The notes under the pieces: model-generated | The model's database searches: none | The model's input: the letters and a program-made list of their open reading frames with translations, nothing else | What the model was told of the DNA's origin: nothing | Translations under genes and position numbers: made by a program | Origin: Candidatus Bathyarchaeota archaeon | GTDB taxonomy: Archaea; Thermoproteota; Bathyarchaeia; TCS64 | Reading direction: 5' to 3' | NCBI GenBank assembly: GCA_026394265.1 | Contig: JAPKYO010000050.1 | Coordinates: 36,974 to 100,973 of the forward strand | DNA: 64,000 bases | Shown: positions 33,103 through 42,347 of the stretch, in pieces | Layout: the number at the start of each line of letters is the position of its first letter | How positions within the stretch are numbered: position 1 is the stretch's first letter

Positions 33103-34798
33103 ACAGGTCCTTCGCGGTCCGCGTGTTTGCCACATCCTTGGTCGTGAGCCAGCCGCGACGGGCTACTGATACGCCGAGGGGGAGGAACTCCATCTGATTC
33201 AGGGCGTGGGCGTCCGTCCCGATGCTCATGACGACCCCCGCCTCCATCGCCTTCCTGCACGAGACGTCGTCTAGGTCGAGGCGCTCCGGGTACGCATTTA
33301 TCTCCATCGCCACATGCTGCGCCGCGGCTGCCTCGAATACCCTGTCGAGGTTCAACGGGTAGGGCTTCCTCTTCTGGATGATGCGCCCCGTCGGGTGCCC
33401 GACGGCGTCCACGTGCTCGTTGTGGATGGCCGAGAGCATGCGCCCCGTCATCGTCTCCTCGTCGTTCTTGAAGCCGCTGTGGATGCTGGCGACGACGAAG
33501 TCAAGTTCGGCGAGGCTGGAGTCGGCGAGGTCCATCGAGCCGTCCGCCTTGATGTCGCACTCTATGCCCTTGAGGACGGTAAAGTCACTAAGCTCTTTGT
33601 TAATTGCGTCTATCTCCTTCCCCTGCTCTGCGAGGCGCTCCTCGTCGAGGCCGTGGGCTATGCCTAGGCTCTTCGAGTGGTCGGTTATGGCGACGTAGCT
33701 GAGGCCGAGGCTCCTCGCCTTCTCGACGACCTCCCTTATCGTCATCGTGCCCTCGCTCCACTTGCTGTGGCAGTGCAGGTCGCCCCTGATCTCCTCCTGC
33801 TTCACAAGCTTTGGCAGCCGATGCTCCATCGCGGCCTCGATCTCGCCCCGGTTCTCCCGCAGCTCGGGCGGGACCCAGTCCATCCCCAGCGCCCTGTAGA
33901 TCTCCTCCTCGGTCTCCGAGGCGACGAGTCCGTCGTCCTCGCGGCGGAAGAGGCCGTACTCGTTGAGCTTGTAGCCGAGCTTTACGCCGAGGGTGCGCAG
34001 CTTGACGTTGTGGTCCTTCGAGCCGGTGAAGTATTGGAGGGCGGCTCCGTAGGCGTCGGGCGGGACGACTCGGCAGTCCACCTGCAGGTGGCCCTTGAGG
34101 AAGACGGTGCTCTTCGTCGCGCCGTGGCTGACGACTCGCTCGACGGGGGGCATCTCGACGAATCGCTGCGAGGCGACGTCGGGCTCGTTCGAGGCGACGA
34201 GCAGGTCGAGGTCACCTATGGTCTCCCTCCTGCGGCGGTACGAGCCGGCGACCTCCGCCCTTAGCACGGCGGGGGACCCCCTCACCCAGGCGAGCATGTC
34301 GTCGACGACGGGCAGGATAGCCCCCAGCAGGAACCGGGTCTGCCTGTTGCGGAAGTCGCCTATGCTCAGGAGGATATTCTGCTCCTTCTTCGCCCCGAAT
34401 CCCTTGAGCTCGCGGACCCTGCCCTCCTTCGCGGCCTTCTCTAGGTCGTCGATGGAGGATATCTTGAGCTCGTCTACGAGGCGCATCGCGTTCTTCGGGC
34501 CTATGCCTTCGAGCTCCATGAGCTGGCGGACGCCGGGGGGCAGGGACTCGCGGAGTTCCTCCAGCACCTTGGACTCGCCGGCGTCTAGGAACTCGGTTAT
34601 GGTGGCTGCGATGCTCTTGCCGACGCCGGGTATCTTGTCGAGTTCGCCCCGCTCCTTTACCTTCTTCACGTCCTCGGTGAGGCTGGTTATGCGCTGGGCG
34701 GCGAGTAGGTAGGCGCGGCTCCTGAACCTGTCGTCCTTGATGGTCAGTATCTCCCCTATCTCGTAGAGGACGGCTGCGACGTCTGCGTTGGCGCTCAC
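33083..34798 (-). CDS. polX: family X DNA polymerase with PHP domain
   Basis: 571 aa, standard for prokaryotic PolX (gap-filling repair polymerase with PHP nuclease). The N-terminal helix-hairpin-helix segments LDKIPGVGKSIAATITEF and LMELEGIGPKNAMRLV come first. The nucleotidyltransferase motif is GSYRRRRETIGDLDLLVAS. The PHP domain (about 340-570) has DLHCHSKWSEGT, ITDHSKSLG, EINAYPERLDLDD and a late GTDAHA. All PHP metal motifs seem intact, so 3'-5' exonuclease or AP-endonuclease activity is likely. Confidence 0.95.
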   Translation of the reverse strand: MSANADVAAVLYEIGEILTIKDDRFRSRAYLLAAQRITSLTEDVKKVKERGELDKIPGVGKSIAATITEFLDAGESKVLEELRESLPPGVRQLMELEGIGPKNAMRLVDELKISSIDDLEKAAKEGRVRELKGFGAKKEQNILLSIGDFRNRQTRFLLGAILPVVDDMLAWVRGSPAVLRAEVAGSYRRRRETIGDLDLLVASNEPDVASQRFVEMPPVERVVSHGATKSTVFLKGHLQVDCRVVPPDAYGAALQYFTGSKDHNVKLRTLGVKLGYKLNEYGLFRREDDGLVASETEEEIYRALGMDWVPPELRENRGEIEAAMEHRLPKLVKQEEIRGDLHCHSKWSEGTMTIREVVEKARSLGLSYVAITDHSKSLGIAHGLDEERLAEQGKEIDAINKELSDFTVLKGIECDIKADGSMDLADSSLAELDFVVASIHSGFKNDEETMTGRMLSAIHNEHVDAVGHPTGRIIQKRKPYPLNLDRVFEAAAAQHVAMEINAYPERLDLDDVSCRKAMEAGVVMSIGTDAHALNQMEFLPLGVSVARRGWLTTKDVANTRTAKDLFSLRRG

Positions 34799-34896
34799 GA
34801 TTCAGATTATGGCATCTCGGTTTATAGCCTGAGCGCCCAACTTTGACTCCGTCTTGAAAAATTAGTTTATTATACACCCGCGGGAGACTTGAATTC

Positions 34897-35562
34897 ATGC
34901 CATTCTGTCCATTCTGCGGGACACCCGTGAAGGAGCAGCACAAGTTCTGCCCCAACTGCGGTAACCAGCTTGAGCAGGTCGCCTCTAGGCCGGTCGCGGC
35001 GCCCCAGCCAGCTCAGCCCCAACCAGTGCAGAGCCCCCCACCCGCCTACGCGCCGGCGCAGCCATATTACGCCCCGCCGCCGGCCCCGCAGCCGATGCAG
35101 TACCAGCCTCAGGGCGAGACGATCAGAGCAATAATACCCAACCTCATGGTCTCGAAGTCCCTCGGGAGGGTAGACACGTACAACCTGATCGTGTACGAGC
35201 GGAGGAGCATCTTCGCCAAGCTCACGAACGAGGTCATGAACGAGGCCATAAAGAGGCGCCGAGCCAAGGCGGAGGCCGAGGGGAAGGGATTCCTCGGGAA
35301 GTGGAAGGCGCAGATGCAGGGCTTCAACATGTACACCGACGGCTACGGCGAGATGACGTCCGACCAGATACTCGCCGAGACGCAGGGCAACTGGGCCATC
35401 GACAACTCAGCCATCAGGGGTATGAAGTTCAGCGCGGACAACGACGCCGAGGGCGGCCGGAGCTTCTTCTACATAGAGCTGACCACGATGACTGGCAAAC
35501 TCAACTTCAAGACCGATTACGACGCGAAGAGCCTGTTTAATAACGCGTACGGTTCGAGGTAG
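34897..35562 (+). CDS. zinc-ribbon protein with Pro/Gln-rich linker and unknown C-terminal domain
   Basis: 221 aa. Double zinc knuckle at the N-terminus (CPFCGTPVKEQHKFCPNCG). Residues about 35-72 are a Pro/Ala/Gln-rich linker. The remaining domain (about 75-221) has an amphipathic basic helix (EAIKRRRAKAEAEGKG) and beta-rich ends. Proteins of this layout, with a zinc ribbon and a PH-like or stress-sensing C-terminal part, are frequent in archaea but uncharacterised. A TTTATTATA box is at 34866-34874. The next gene starts 8 nt on. Confidence 0.7.
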   Translation: MPFCPFCGTPVKEQHKFCPNCGNQLEQVASRPVAAPQPAQPQPVQSPPPAYAPAQPYYAPPPAPQPMQYQPQGETIRAIIPNLMVSKSLGRVDTYNLIVYERRSIFAKLTNEVMNEAIKRRRAKAEAEGKGFLGKWKAQMQGFNMYTDGYGEMTSDQILAETQGNWAIDNSAIRGMKFSADNDAEGGRSFFYIELTTMTGKLNFKTDYDAKSLFNNAYGSR

Positions 35563-35569
35563 AGGTGTC

Positions 35570-37036
35570 TTGTCGAATTTGAAGAAGTTCACCATCCTCC
35601 ACTCTAACGACATGCATGGGGACTTCCTCGCCGAGCTCAAGGGCGCCGAGGGGAAGCTCATCGGCGGCCTCTCCCTCCTCTCGGGCTACATAAACAAGGT
35701 GCGCCGGGAGGAGGAGAACGTCCTCTACTTCATAGCGGGGGACATGGTGCAGGGGTCTCTGATCGACTCGGAGTACAAGGGCATCAGCACGATGGCGATC
35801 ATGAACTACCTCGCCCCAGACGCCGTCGCCCTCGGCAACCACGAGTTCGACTACGGCCTCCCCCACCTACTATTCCTTGAGAAGGTCGCAAACTTCCCCA
35901 TAGTCAACGCCAACCTCTACGTCAAGGGCTTCAACAAGCGCCTCATGCGCCCCTATGTCATCCTGAAGAAGGCGGGCTTCGAGATACTCGTCACCGGCAT
36001 CATCACCGAGAAGGTGATGGACAGCATAAAGGGGGACAGCCTCATCGGCAGCTTCGTCAGCCTCGAGGAGGCAAGCGCCGAGGTCGGCAAGATCACCAAC
36101 GTCTACAAGAACGACGACATCGACCTCACCGTCCTCCTCACACACATCGGCTACGATTCTGACCTAGAACTCGCGGGGATGCTGAAGCCTGAGTGGGGCG
36201 TAGACCTCATCATCGGCGGCCACAGCCACACCGTCCTCGAGAAGCCCGCCGAGAAGAACGGCGTCCTCATCACCCAGGCGGGCGTCGGCACCGACCAGAT
36301 AGGCAGATTCGATATTGTAGTCGACGACGACACCAACAGCATAGTCGAGTACAAGTGGCGCCTCATCCCAATCGACAGCACCATCGCCGAACCCGACAAA
36401 GACCTCGAAAAATACATCAAGACATTCCAGGAGGAGGTCGACCACAAGTACAGCAGCGTACTCAGCAGGCTCGCCTCCGCCCACACCCACCCGAGCAGGC
36501 TCGTGGAGACAAGCCTCGGAAACCTCTTCGCCGACGCCGTGGCGGAGGTGACCGAGAGCGACGTCGCATTCATGGCAAGCGGCTCAATAAGGGTGAAGGA
36601 ACTCGGCCCCGTCGTGACGCTGAAGGACTTCCTCGCCTGCTTCCCCTACAACGACACGCTGACGCGCTACACGGTGACGGGGGCGCAGCTCAGGGGCATC
36701 TTCAGCCACATAATGCGGAAGGAGAACAGGAACAGCGAGGGCGAGTGCTATCAGGTCAGCGGCGCCGTCAGGGCAACATACGGGGAGAAGGAGACGAGGC
36801 TCCTCAGTCTCAAGATGAACGGCGCCGAGGTCAAGGACGACGACAGATACACCATCGTCCTACAGGGCTACCACGCCCGCAGCAGCAAGGCATACCTCAA
36901 CATCTCCCAGGAGGAACTGACAGCCATAAAGGCGAAGGTCGTCTCCACCTCGGCGCAGGAGGTCCTCGAGGAGTGGCTCAGAAACCACCAGAACGCGGGC
37001 AGGGCCATCGAGGGACGCCTCACCTACCTAGAGTAA
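35570..37036 (+). CDS. 5'-nucleotidase / cyclic nucleotide phosphodiesterase family
   Basis: 488 aa. Metallophosphoesterase N-terminal domain with all metal motifs: HSNDMHGDF, GDMVQGSL, GNHEFDYG, LLTHIGYDSD and GGHSHT. The UshA-like C-terminal substrate domain has ETSLGNLFADA, and CFPYNDTLTRYTVTG close to the adenine-stacking site. No signal peptide is seen, unlike periplasmic UshA, so it probably acts in the cytoplasm on nucleotides or cyclic nucleotides. Start at TTG 35570, 7 nt after the preceding gene, suggesting one transcript. Confidence 0.9.
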   Translation: MSNLKKFTILHSNDMHGDFLAELKGAEGKLIGGLSLLSGYINKVRREEENVLYFIAGDMVQGSLIDSEYKGISTMAIMNYLAPDAVALGNHEFDYGLPHLLFLEKVANFPIVNANLYVKGFNKRLMRPYVILKKAGFEILVTGIITEKVMDSIKGDSLIGSFVSLEEASAEVGKITNVYKNDDIDLTVLLTHIGYDSDLELAGMLKPEWGVDLIIGGHSHTVLEKPAEKNGVLITQAGVGTDQIGRFDIVVDDDTNSIVEYKWRLIPIDSTIAEPDKDLEKYIKTFQEEVDHKYSSVLSRLASAHTHPSRLVETSLGNLFADAVAEVTESDVAFMASGSIRVKELGPVVTLKDFLACFPYNDTLTRYTVTGAQLRGIFSHIMRKENRNSEGECYQVSGAVRATYGEKETRLLSLKMNGAEVKDDDRYTIVLQGYHARSSKAYLNISQEELTAIKAKVVSTSAQEVLEEWLRNHQNAGRAIEGRLTYLE

Positions 37037-37102
37037 ACCATTATCACAGAAACACGATTCACGGGGAAGAGCTATCTAGACAACACATGAGATACTCCTG
37101 AT

Positions 37103-37543
37103 ATGAAGTCGAATCATTTGAAACCCGAGTTATACGTCACTGACTTCGAAAAAAGCATAGTTTTCTATCACAATATTCTGGGATTCACCATCGAGTATAG
37201 TAGAGAAAACCCCTCGTTTGCTTTTTTATCGTATCAAGGCAGTCAAATAATGATTCAGGAACTCGATCCCAACGAGGATAAGGCGTTTATCACGGGGGAT
37301 TTTGAGTATCCCCTTGGTCGTGGCATCAATTTCCAGATTGATACGAACGACATTCAACAAATAAATAACTCGTTGAAGGGCAGAAACTACCCATTGAGAA
37401 GAGACATTCAAGACAGCTGGTACAAGGTTGGCAACATTCTTCGCGGATGCCGACAGATCCTTGTTCAGGATCCCGATGGTTATTTGCTCAGATTCTCTCA
37501 GGACATCGGTGAGAAGCCGGTAGATTCTATTCAACAGCGATGA
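37103..37543 (+). CDS. VOC-family protein (glyoxalase/bleomycin-resistance fold)
   Basis: 146 aa. Single VOC domain pattern: PELYVTDFEKSIVFYHNILGF opens it and VQDPDGYLLRFSQDIG closes it. The protein resembles bleomycin-binding or fosfomycin-type members. Codon use is clearly more AT-rich than in the flanking genes, suggesting later acquisition. It has its own upstream region of 66 nt. The substrate is not inferable. Confidence 0.83.
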   Translation: MKSNHLKPELYVTDFEKSIVFYHNILGFTIEYSRENPSFAFLSYQGSQIMIQELDPNEDKAFITGDFEYPLGRGINFQIDTNDIQQINNSLKGRNYPLRRDIQDSWYKVGNILRGCRQILVQDPDGYLLRFSQDIGEKPVDSIQQR

Positions 37544-37593
37544 ATAACACGTGTTTCAACAATTTTCTCGCGCCGCCCCTTCTTAAAGCCTAA

Positions 37594-38850
37594 ATGCGTG
37601 GAAGGGTGCCCCATACACCGATACAATTGAACGTGCTTGACTACCTGAAGAAGGAGGAGATCGTGGAGCTTGGCTGCGACCTGATCCGCCAGCCGAGCCT
37701 GACGCGGCAGGAGGGCCCCGCCGTCAAGTTCGCCAAGGACTGGTTCGAGGACAACGGCTTCGACGAGGTCACCCTGCAGGAGGTTGAGCCCGGGCGTCAG
37801 CAGGTGGTCGCCCGACTCAAGGGGGACGGCGAAGGCAAGAGCATGATGTTCAACGGCCACCTAGACATCGACCCCATCACAGCTTCATGGGAGTGGGACC
37901 CATACGAGCCGAAGGTCGACGGCAACAGGCTCTGGGGCGCCGGCATCCACAACATGAAGGGCGGCGACGCCGCGATGATGTGCGCCGCTCTGGCGATCAA
38001 GAGGAGCAAGGCCAAGCTGCACGGCGACCTCGTCGTCGAGTGCGTCGTCGGCGAGCTTCAGGGCGGAGTCGGCACCGTCCACGCCCTCAAGGAGGGCGTC
38101 TGGGCCGACATGGCGATAGTCCCCGAGCCCTACAGCGTCGACAACATACTCACAAAGTGCGTCGGCGTACACGACTTCGCCATCCACACCCTCGGGCGCA
38201 GCGAGCACATCAGCCGAATGGAGGAGAGCATAAACGCAATCACCAAGATGCGGAAGGTCCTCGACGCGCTCGACAAGATGAAGTTCGAGGCACGCGACCC
38301 CGACCTGCCCGGTGCGCCCCGCTGGGTCGCCGGCAGCATCATCGGCGGCAGGAACCGCGAGTACGACCTCGCCGGCCCCTACAACATCCCCGACTTCTGC
38401 ACCATCATAGTCGACTTCCGCTACCCGCCCGGCTACGAGATCGAGGAGATCAACGAGCGCATGGTGGCGATGCTTGAGGAGATAAAGAAGGAGGACCCCG
38501 AGTTCAGGTACGAGTTCGAGTACCCCATCGACCCCAAGTGGCGCGTCGGCGGCATGGTCATGCCCCCCATGGGCGTCAGCACGAACAGCGAGGTCGTCAA
38601 GCTCCTCAAGGAGAACCACAAGCGGGTCACCGGCGAGTACCCGGTGAAAGTCGGAGCCGTCCCCCCGAGGAGCTACTGCGGCAACGACACCGCCCACCTC
38701 GCCAAGGCAGGCATCGAGTGCTGCCTATACGGCCCACGCGGCTACCCCGACGAGGTCGAGAAGCACGTACGCATCGACGAGATGGTGACCTGCTCAAAGG
38801 CAATGTGCCTCACCGGCTACGAGGTAGTCACGAAGGCTAAGAAATCCTAG
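37594..38850 (+). CDS. M20-family peptidase homolog with substituted metal ligands
   Basis: 418 aa, ArgE/CPG2-like fold. GHLDIDP keeps the first His-Asp pair. The bridging-Asp position reads Asn (GIHNMKGG instead of DMKGG), and the usual DEE reads GEL (VVGELQGGVGT), keeping one Glu but not the second. VPEPYS and a C-terminal EKHVRIDE are kept. So it either uses fewer metals or belongs to a divergent subgroup with a different ligand pattern. It is more distant from the three tandem paralogs at 6-10 kb than they are from each other. Confidence 0.83.
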   Translation: MRGRVPHTPIQLNVLDYLKKEEIVELGCDLIRQPSLTRQEGPAVKFAKDWFEDNGFDEVTLQEVEPGRQQVVARLKGDGEGKSMMFNGHLDIDPITASWEWDPYEPKVDGNRLWGAGIHNMKGGDAAMMCAALAIKRSKAKLHGDLVVECVVGELQGGVGTVHALKEGVWADMAIVPEPYSVDNILTKCVGVHDFAIHTLGRSEHISRMEESINAITKMRKVLDALDKMKFEARDPDLPGAPRWVAGSIIGGRNREYDLAGPYNIPDFCTIIVDFRYPPGYEIEEINERMVAMLEEIKKEDPEFRYEFEYPIDPKWRVGGMVMPPMGVSTNSEVVKLLKENHKRVTGEYPVKVGAVPPRSYCGNDTAHLAKAGIECCLYGPRGYPDEVEKHVRIDEMVTCSKAMCLTGYEVVTKAKKS

Positions 38851-38855
38851 GGGTT

Positions 38856-38879
38856 GTGTGGCGGCTCCACACCCTTCTT
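38856..38879 (+). terminator. hairpin terminator after the M20 homolog
   Basis: 6-bp stem, GTGTGG at 38856-38861 with CCACAC at 38867-38872 and a 5-nt loop, then a CCTTCTT pyrimidine run. It starts 6 nt after the stop codon and precedes the MFS gene. Confidence 0.5.
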
Positions 38880-38934
38880 AGCGTAAATTAGCTTTTATCC
38901 TAGAAACGAGAAACAACGTCTCTCAGAGAGCCCC

Positions 38935-40161
38935 TTGGAGAAACAGAGACAGATCGGCATAGTAATACTCGCGACGATAAGCGTCACCTACCTCGTAGAG
39001 AACTTCCTCAGGAGCGCGGCCTCCGCCCTAACGCCGGTGCTGATAGATCAGCTGAGCATCACCCGGGGAGCTATGGGGTTCCTAATCACCGGCTACTTCC
39101 TCATCTACGGCGTGATGCAGTTCCCAGCGGGGTTCCTCGCCGGCATCCTCGGCCCCCGCCGCTGCATAGTCTGGTTCACCGCACTCACCTGCATCGGCAG
39201 CGTCCTCTTCTGGATGAGCTACAGGTACGAGCTGCTCTTCGCGGCGCAGTTCATAATGGGGGTGGGCACGAGCGTCTTCTACATTAATGCGGTCACGCTC
39301 ATCAGCAGGTGGTTCCCGCAGGACAAGAGGGCGACCGCGATAGGCGTGCTGAGCGCGAGCAGCGGCGTGGGCGCCTTCGCGAGCTACATGGGGCTGCCCC
39401 TCGCCGTCACCCTCTGGGGCGACTGGAGGATGCTCTACCTCGTGATGCTCGGTGTCCTCGTCGTGAACTGGGGGATGAACTTCTTCCTCCTCAAGGACGG
39501 CCCGCAGAACGCCCCCGCGCCGCCGAAGGCCAGCCTAAACATAATGGGTTCCATCAAGGACGTGCTACGCAGCCGGGGATTCTATCCGCCCCTCATCGGC
39601 TTCACCATGACTGGGTTCACATTCGTCCTCTACTCTTGGATAACACAGTTCCTCATCGAGGACAAGGGCCTCACATACATCGAGGCGGGCACGGTCAGCA
39701 GCATCGGCACCGTGGCCGGGTTCATCGGCTGCCTGCTCATAGGCGTCGTGAGCGACAGGCTCAGGAAGAGGAAGCTACCGGTCATCATGTTCCTCAGCGG
39801 CAACATTCTGCTCCTCGCCGCCCTCGTCTACCTGCCAGCCGGGCTGCCCATGGCCATCTACGCCGCCGTCTGGTTCCTCATGGGCATCTGCGGCAGCGTC
39901 TGGATTCTCTTCTTCAGCATTGTGAGCGAGGTGCTCTCCCCTGAGAGGGCTGGGATAGGGCTGGGGATGATGAACGGGTTGAGCACGATCATATCGAGCC
40001 TCGCGACCCCGATCTACGGCAGCCTCGTCGACGTGACGGGTACATATCTGATACCCAACCTGATATGTCTCGGACTCGGCGTGCTGACCGTCCTACTGCT
40101 CGCCGTGATGATGAAGGAGACATACGGCGTCACAGCCCAACACGCAACGCCGTCTCCCTAA
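38935..40161 (+). CDS. MFS transporter
   Basis: 408 aa with about 12 membrane helices. The MFS loop 2-3 motif is weak. Helix features typical of the nitrate/oxalate/organic-anion type are present (ITGYFLIYGVMQFPAGFLAG, GVGTSVFYINAVTLISRWFP), and the second-half loop is VSDRLRKRKLP. TTG start at 38935. The solute is unknown; an organic anion or peptide would fit the neighbouring M20 gene, but that is speculation. Confidence 0.87.
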   Translation: MEKQRQIGIVILATISVTYLVENFLRSAASALTPVLIDQLSITRGAMGFLITGYFLIYGVMQFPAGFLAGILGPRRCIVWFTALTCIGSVLFWMSYRYELLFAAQFIMGVGTSVFYINAVTLISRWFPQDKRATAIGVLSASSGVGAFASYMGLPLAVTLWGDWRMLYLVMLGVLVVNWGMNFFLLKDGPQNAPAPPKASLNIMGSIKDVLRSRGFYPPLIGFTMTGFTFVLYSWITQFLIEDKGLTYIEAGTVSSIGTVAGFIGCLLIGVVSDRLRKRKLPVIMFLSGNILLLAALVYLPAGLPMAIYAAVWFLMGICGSVWILFFSIVSEVLSPERAGIGLGMMNGLSTIISSLATPIYGSLVDVTGTYLIPNLICLGLGVLTVLLLAVMMKETYGVTAQHATPSP

Positions 40162-40243
40162 TCCTAACCAGACTCGTACGCGGCAACCAGACTTTCGAGG
40201 CAATCTTCTAAATACGAGGGACCTTTACTTGAGATGAAACTCA

Positions 40244-41209
40244 TTGAATTCATCAGAGATCAAGGCTCTAGCCGACGGGACACCGATAGAGGCATTCCTA
40301 CAGTGCAGAACGAAGGCCCGCAGAGTGATAGCGACGGGCAAGGGCGAGATATTCGCCGGAGACCTGGGCGACAACTCGGGGGAGATCAAGTTCGTCGCCT
40401 TCAGCGGCTCGACCATAGACTGCAAGGTGCTCGATGACACCATCGAGCTCGGCGCGGTCATACAGGTGAAGGGGATGAAGAACACCCATCAGGGCTTTCC
40501 CCAGATAGTGATCAGCAGCAGGGATGGTGGCGCTATGCGCCCCGCCCTCCCCGGCGAGTATGACCTAGCAAACTTCGTGCCGAAGACTAACCAGGACATC
40601 GAGGCTATGTGGGGCTACGTCACCGGCCTGCTCGCCACGATCAAGGACCCATCACTCAGAGCCCTCGTGGACTCGTTCACGGCGGACGCTGACTTCGTGG
40701 CCGAGTTCAAGCTCTTCTACGGCGCCAGGATGTTCCACCACGCGTGCGCCGGCGGCTTACTGGAGCACACGTGGGAGGTGCTCCAATACTGCGAGCTGGC
40801 CTGCAAGATCCACACCTCGCTCGACAGGGACCTCGTCTACGCGGGTGCCTTCCTACACGACGTAGGGGTGCTCAGGGAGAACGCCGAGCCCCTCGGCATG
40901 ACCGAGAGCAAGGAGGGCTTCATGCTGGGCCACGTCTACCTATCAGCCGAAGTCGTATCCAGCAGGATCTCATACATCCCCGAGTTCCCCGAGGCGACCC
41001 GGGTAAAGCTCCTGAACACGATACTGAGCCACCAGAAGAGCGGGGAGCAGGAGTCGGACTTCTATCCGAGGACCCCAGAGGCCGTTGTCGTTGCGTGCGC
41101 CGACGCCTTCGGGACGAAGGTGTCCCAGTACATCAGGGTCAAGAAGGACTCGGCCGGCGCGGACTGGAGGGCAAGCAGGGCCCCCATCGGCGGAGTCTAC
41201 ACCGAATAA
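40244..41209 (+). CDS. OB-fold plus HD-domain protein, YhaM-like 3'-5' exonuclease
   Basis: 321 aa. The N-terminal OB fold (about 18-100, ARRVIATGKGEIFAGDLGD) is followed by an HD domain: FHHACAGGLLEHTWEVL, then LVYAGAFLHDVGVL with the His-Asp doublet, and LSHQKSGEQ. This is the layout of YhaM-type 3'-5' exoribonucleases, which also act on DNA. Start is TTG at 40244 after a TAAATAC box at 40210-40216. Monocistronic and convergent with the PPOX-type gene. Confidence 0.85.
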   Translation: MNSSEIKALADGTPIEAFLQCRTKARRVIATGKGEIFAGDLGDNSGEIKFVAFSGSTIDCKVLDDTIELGAVIQVKGMKNTHQGFPQIVISSRDGGAMRPALPGEYDLANFVPKTNQDIEAMWGYVTGLLATIKDPSLRALVDSFTADADFVAEFKLFYGARMFHHACAGGLLEHTWEVLQYCELACKIHTSLDRDLVYAGAFLHDVGVLRENAEPLGMTESKEGFMLGHVYLSAEVVSSRISYIPEFPEATRVKLLNTILSHQKSGEQESDFYPRTPEAVVVACADAFGTKVSQYIRVKKDSAGADWRASRAPIGGVYTE

Positions 41210-41213
41210 GCGC

Positions 41214-41618
41214 CTAACCCTTTCCGACGTGGACCCTTCGGGGGGTCACCCGGACGATGACCCTGACCTCTTTTCCCTTCAGCTCCGGCATCAGCTCGTA
41301 GAAGTCCTTCCCCCTGTAGACGTTCGCCAGCCGATTCAGGTGCTCCAGCGCGCCTTCCTCGACGAGCTCCGCGTCCCCCTGAACCTCGATCCACCTCATC
41401 TTGTTCGCAGGGTCGACGGCGAGGACGGAGACCCGCGGGTCCCTCCGCATATTCTTCTCCTTCTGATAACCAATGCCCGTGTTCAGCAGGACGTACTCGC
41501 CGTCGAAGCTGCACCAGACCAGGGTGCTCTGCGGATACCCCCTCGGGGAGAGGGTCGTCAGGACGACGTCGACGGTGCTACGCAGCAGATCGGCGTGGCT
41601 CTCCGGAATCTCGACCAT
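41214..41618 (-). CDS. pyridoxamine 5'-phosphate oxidase-like (PPOX/F420-type) protein
   Basis: 134 aa split-barrel protein from ATG at 41618; the frame is open further upstream through the repeat but the family begins at about ESHADLLR. Conserved segments are TLSPRGYPQSTLVWCSFD, NMRRDPRVSVLAVDP and the WIEVQGDAELV strand. Such small members bind FMN, F420 or haem and reduce unsaturated substrates. Repeat copy B ends 59 nt before the start codon. Confidence 0.83.
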   Translation of the reverse strand: MVEIPESHADLLRSTVDVVLTTLSPRGYPQSTLVWCSFDGEYVLLNTGIGYQKEKNMRRDPRVSVLAVDPANKMRWIEVQGDAELVEEGALEHLNRLANVYRGKDFYELMPELKGKEVRVIVRVTPRRVHVGKG

Positions 41619-41676
41619 AGGACTCAAGGTGAATAGAAGTGGATATAACGCCTCGCCAACGCCATACGAGAAATCG

Positions 41677-42007
41677 CCTCCAAGGGGGGGAGGGGGGGTC
41701 ACCAAAATAAACCAGAGAACAGCTTCTCCCAACCAACGGAACCATAAAACTGCCCCGTTAGGGATCGAAAATGTACAAAAATGCACATAAAACGGCCCAA
41801 AAATGCATGAAAAGCGCACACAAAACGAGTGTTTTTCGGACACTAAGACGGCTCAAAGGCACCCTAAATGATGGAGATATCTGCTGGATGCCGATGAAAA
41901 AATTGGGTTAGACATCCAACCAGAAATATGGCGCCGTCGAGTAAAATAATCCCTAAAACTGCCCCGATGGTATGCCGATCTAAGCAAAAGGAGCACATAT
42001 TCCCTAC
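41677..42007 (-). repeat. dispersed intergenic repeat, copy B (full length, minus orientation)
   Basis: 331 nt in the gap between the wHTH gene and the PPOX-type gene. Read on the minus strand it begins GTAGGGAATATGTGCTCC, matching copy A at 28 of 31 positions. It has the shared GGGGCAGTTTTAGGG, the CGTTTTATGTGCATTTTT block, and an AGCTGTTCTCT equivalent. It ends in C-runs with a CCTCC/GGAGG hairpin. It starts 47 nt after the wHTH stop. No ORF. Some 40 nt between the stop codon and the repeat remain unexplained. Confidence 0.75.
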
Positions 42008-42053
42008 CTAACTGAGAAAATGTTTTTCTCTTATCACCTGTGGCGCAAGTTAG

Positions 42054-42347
42054 TTACTCGGGCGCCGCCTGCGTCAGCTCCATCGAGAGCGACCCACCCC
42101 TCTCGAAGCGAACCGTAAGCGTCTGGAACATCGCCTGAAATATCCTGATCTTACCGTACCGCTTCTCCTTCACGAGCCCCAGCTTCACCAGCTTCGACAG
42201 GTGCCTCTCCACACTCGTGTAGTTGAGCCCCGTCCTGCGGCTCACCTCGCTGATGTTGAGCTCACTGCTCTCCGCGAGGACCTGTAGCGTCCTGATCCTG
42301 CCCCGGGAGCCGAGTAGCTCCTCAGCCTGGGTCTTACTTCTGCTCAA
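42054..42347 (-). CDS. winged-helix DNA-binding protein coupled to cdc6
   Basis: 97 aa. Winged-helix core: RGRIRTLQVLAESSELNISEVSRRTGLN is helix 1-3, with TSVERHLSKLVKLGLV as the recognition helix and KEKRYGKIRIF as the wing. ArsR/MarR-like single domain. It starts with TTG at 42347, overlapping the last 14 nt of cdc6, so translation is coupled. The partner suggests a replication or cell-cycle link, as regulator or initiator co-factor; this is inference. Confidence 0.85.
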   Translation of the reverse strand: MSRSKTQAEELLGSRGRIRTLQVLAESSELNISEVSRRTGLNYTSVERHLSKLVKLGLVKEKRYGKIRIFQAMFQTLTVRFERGGSLSMELTQAAPE

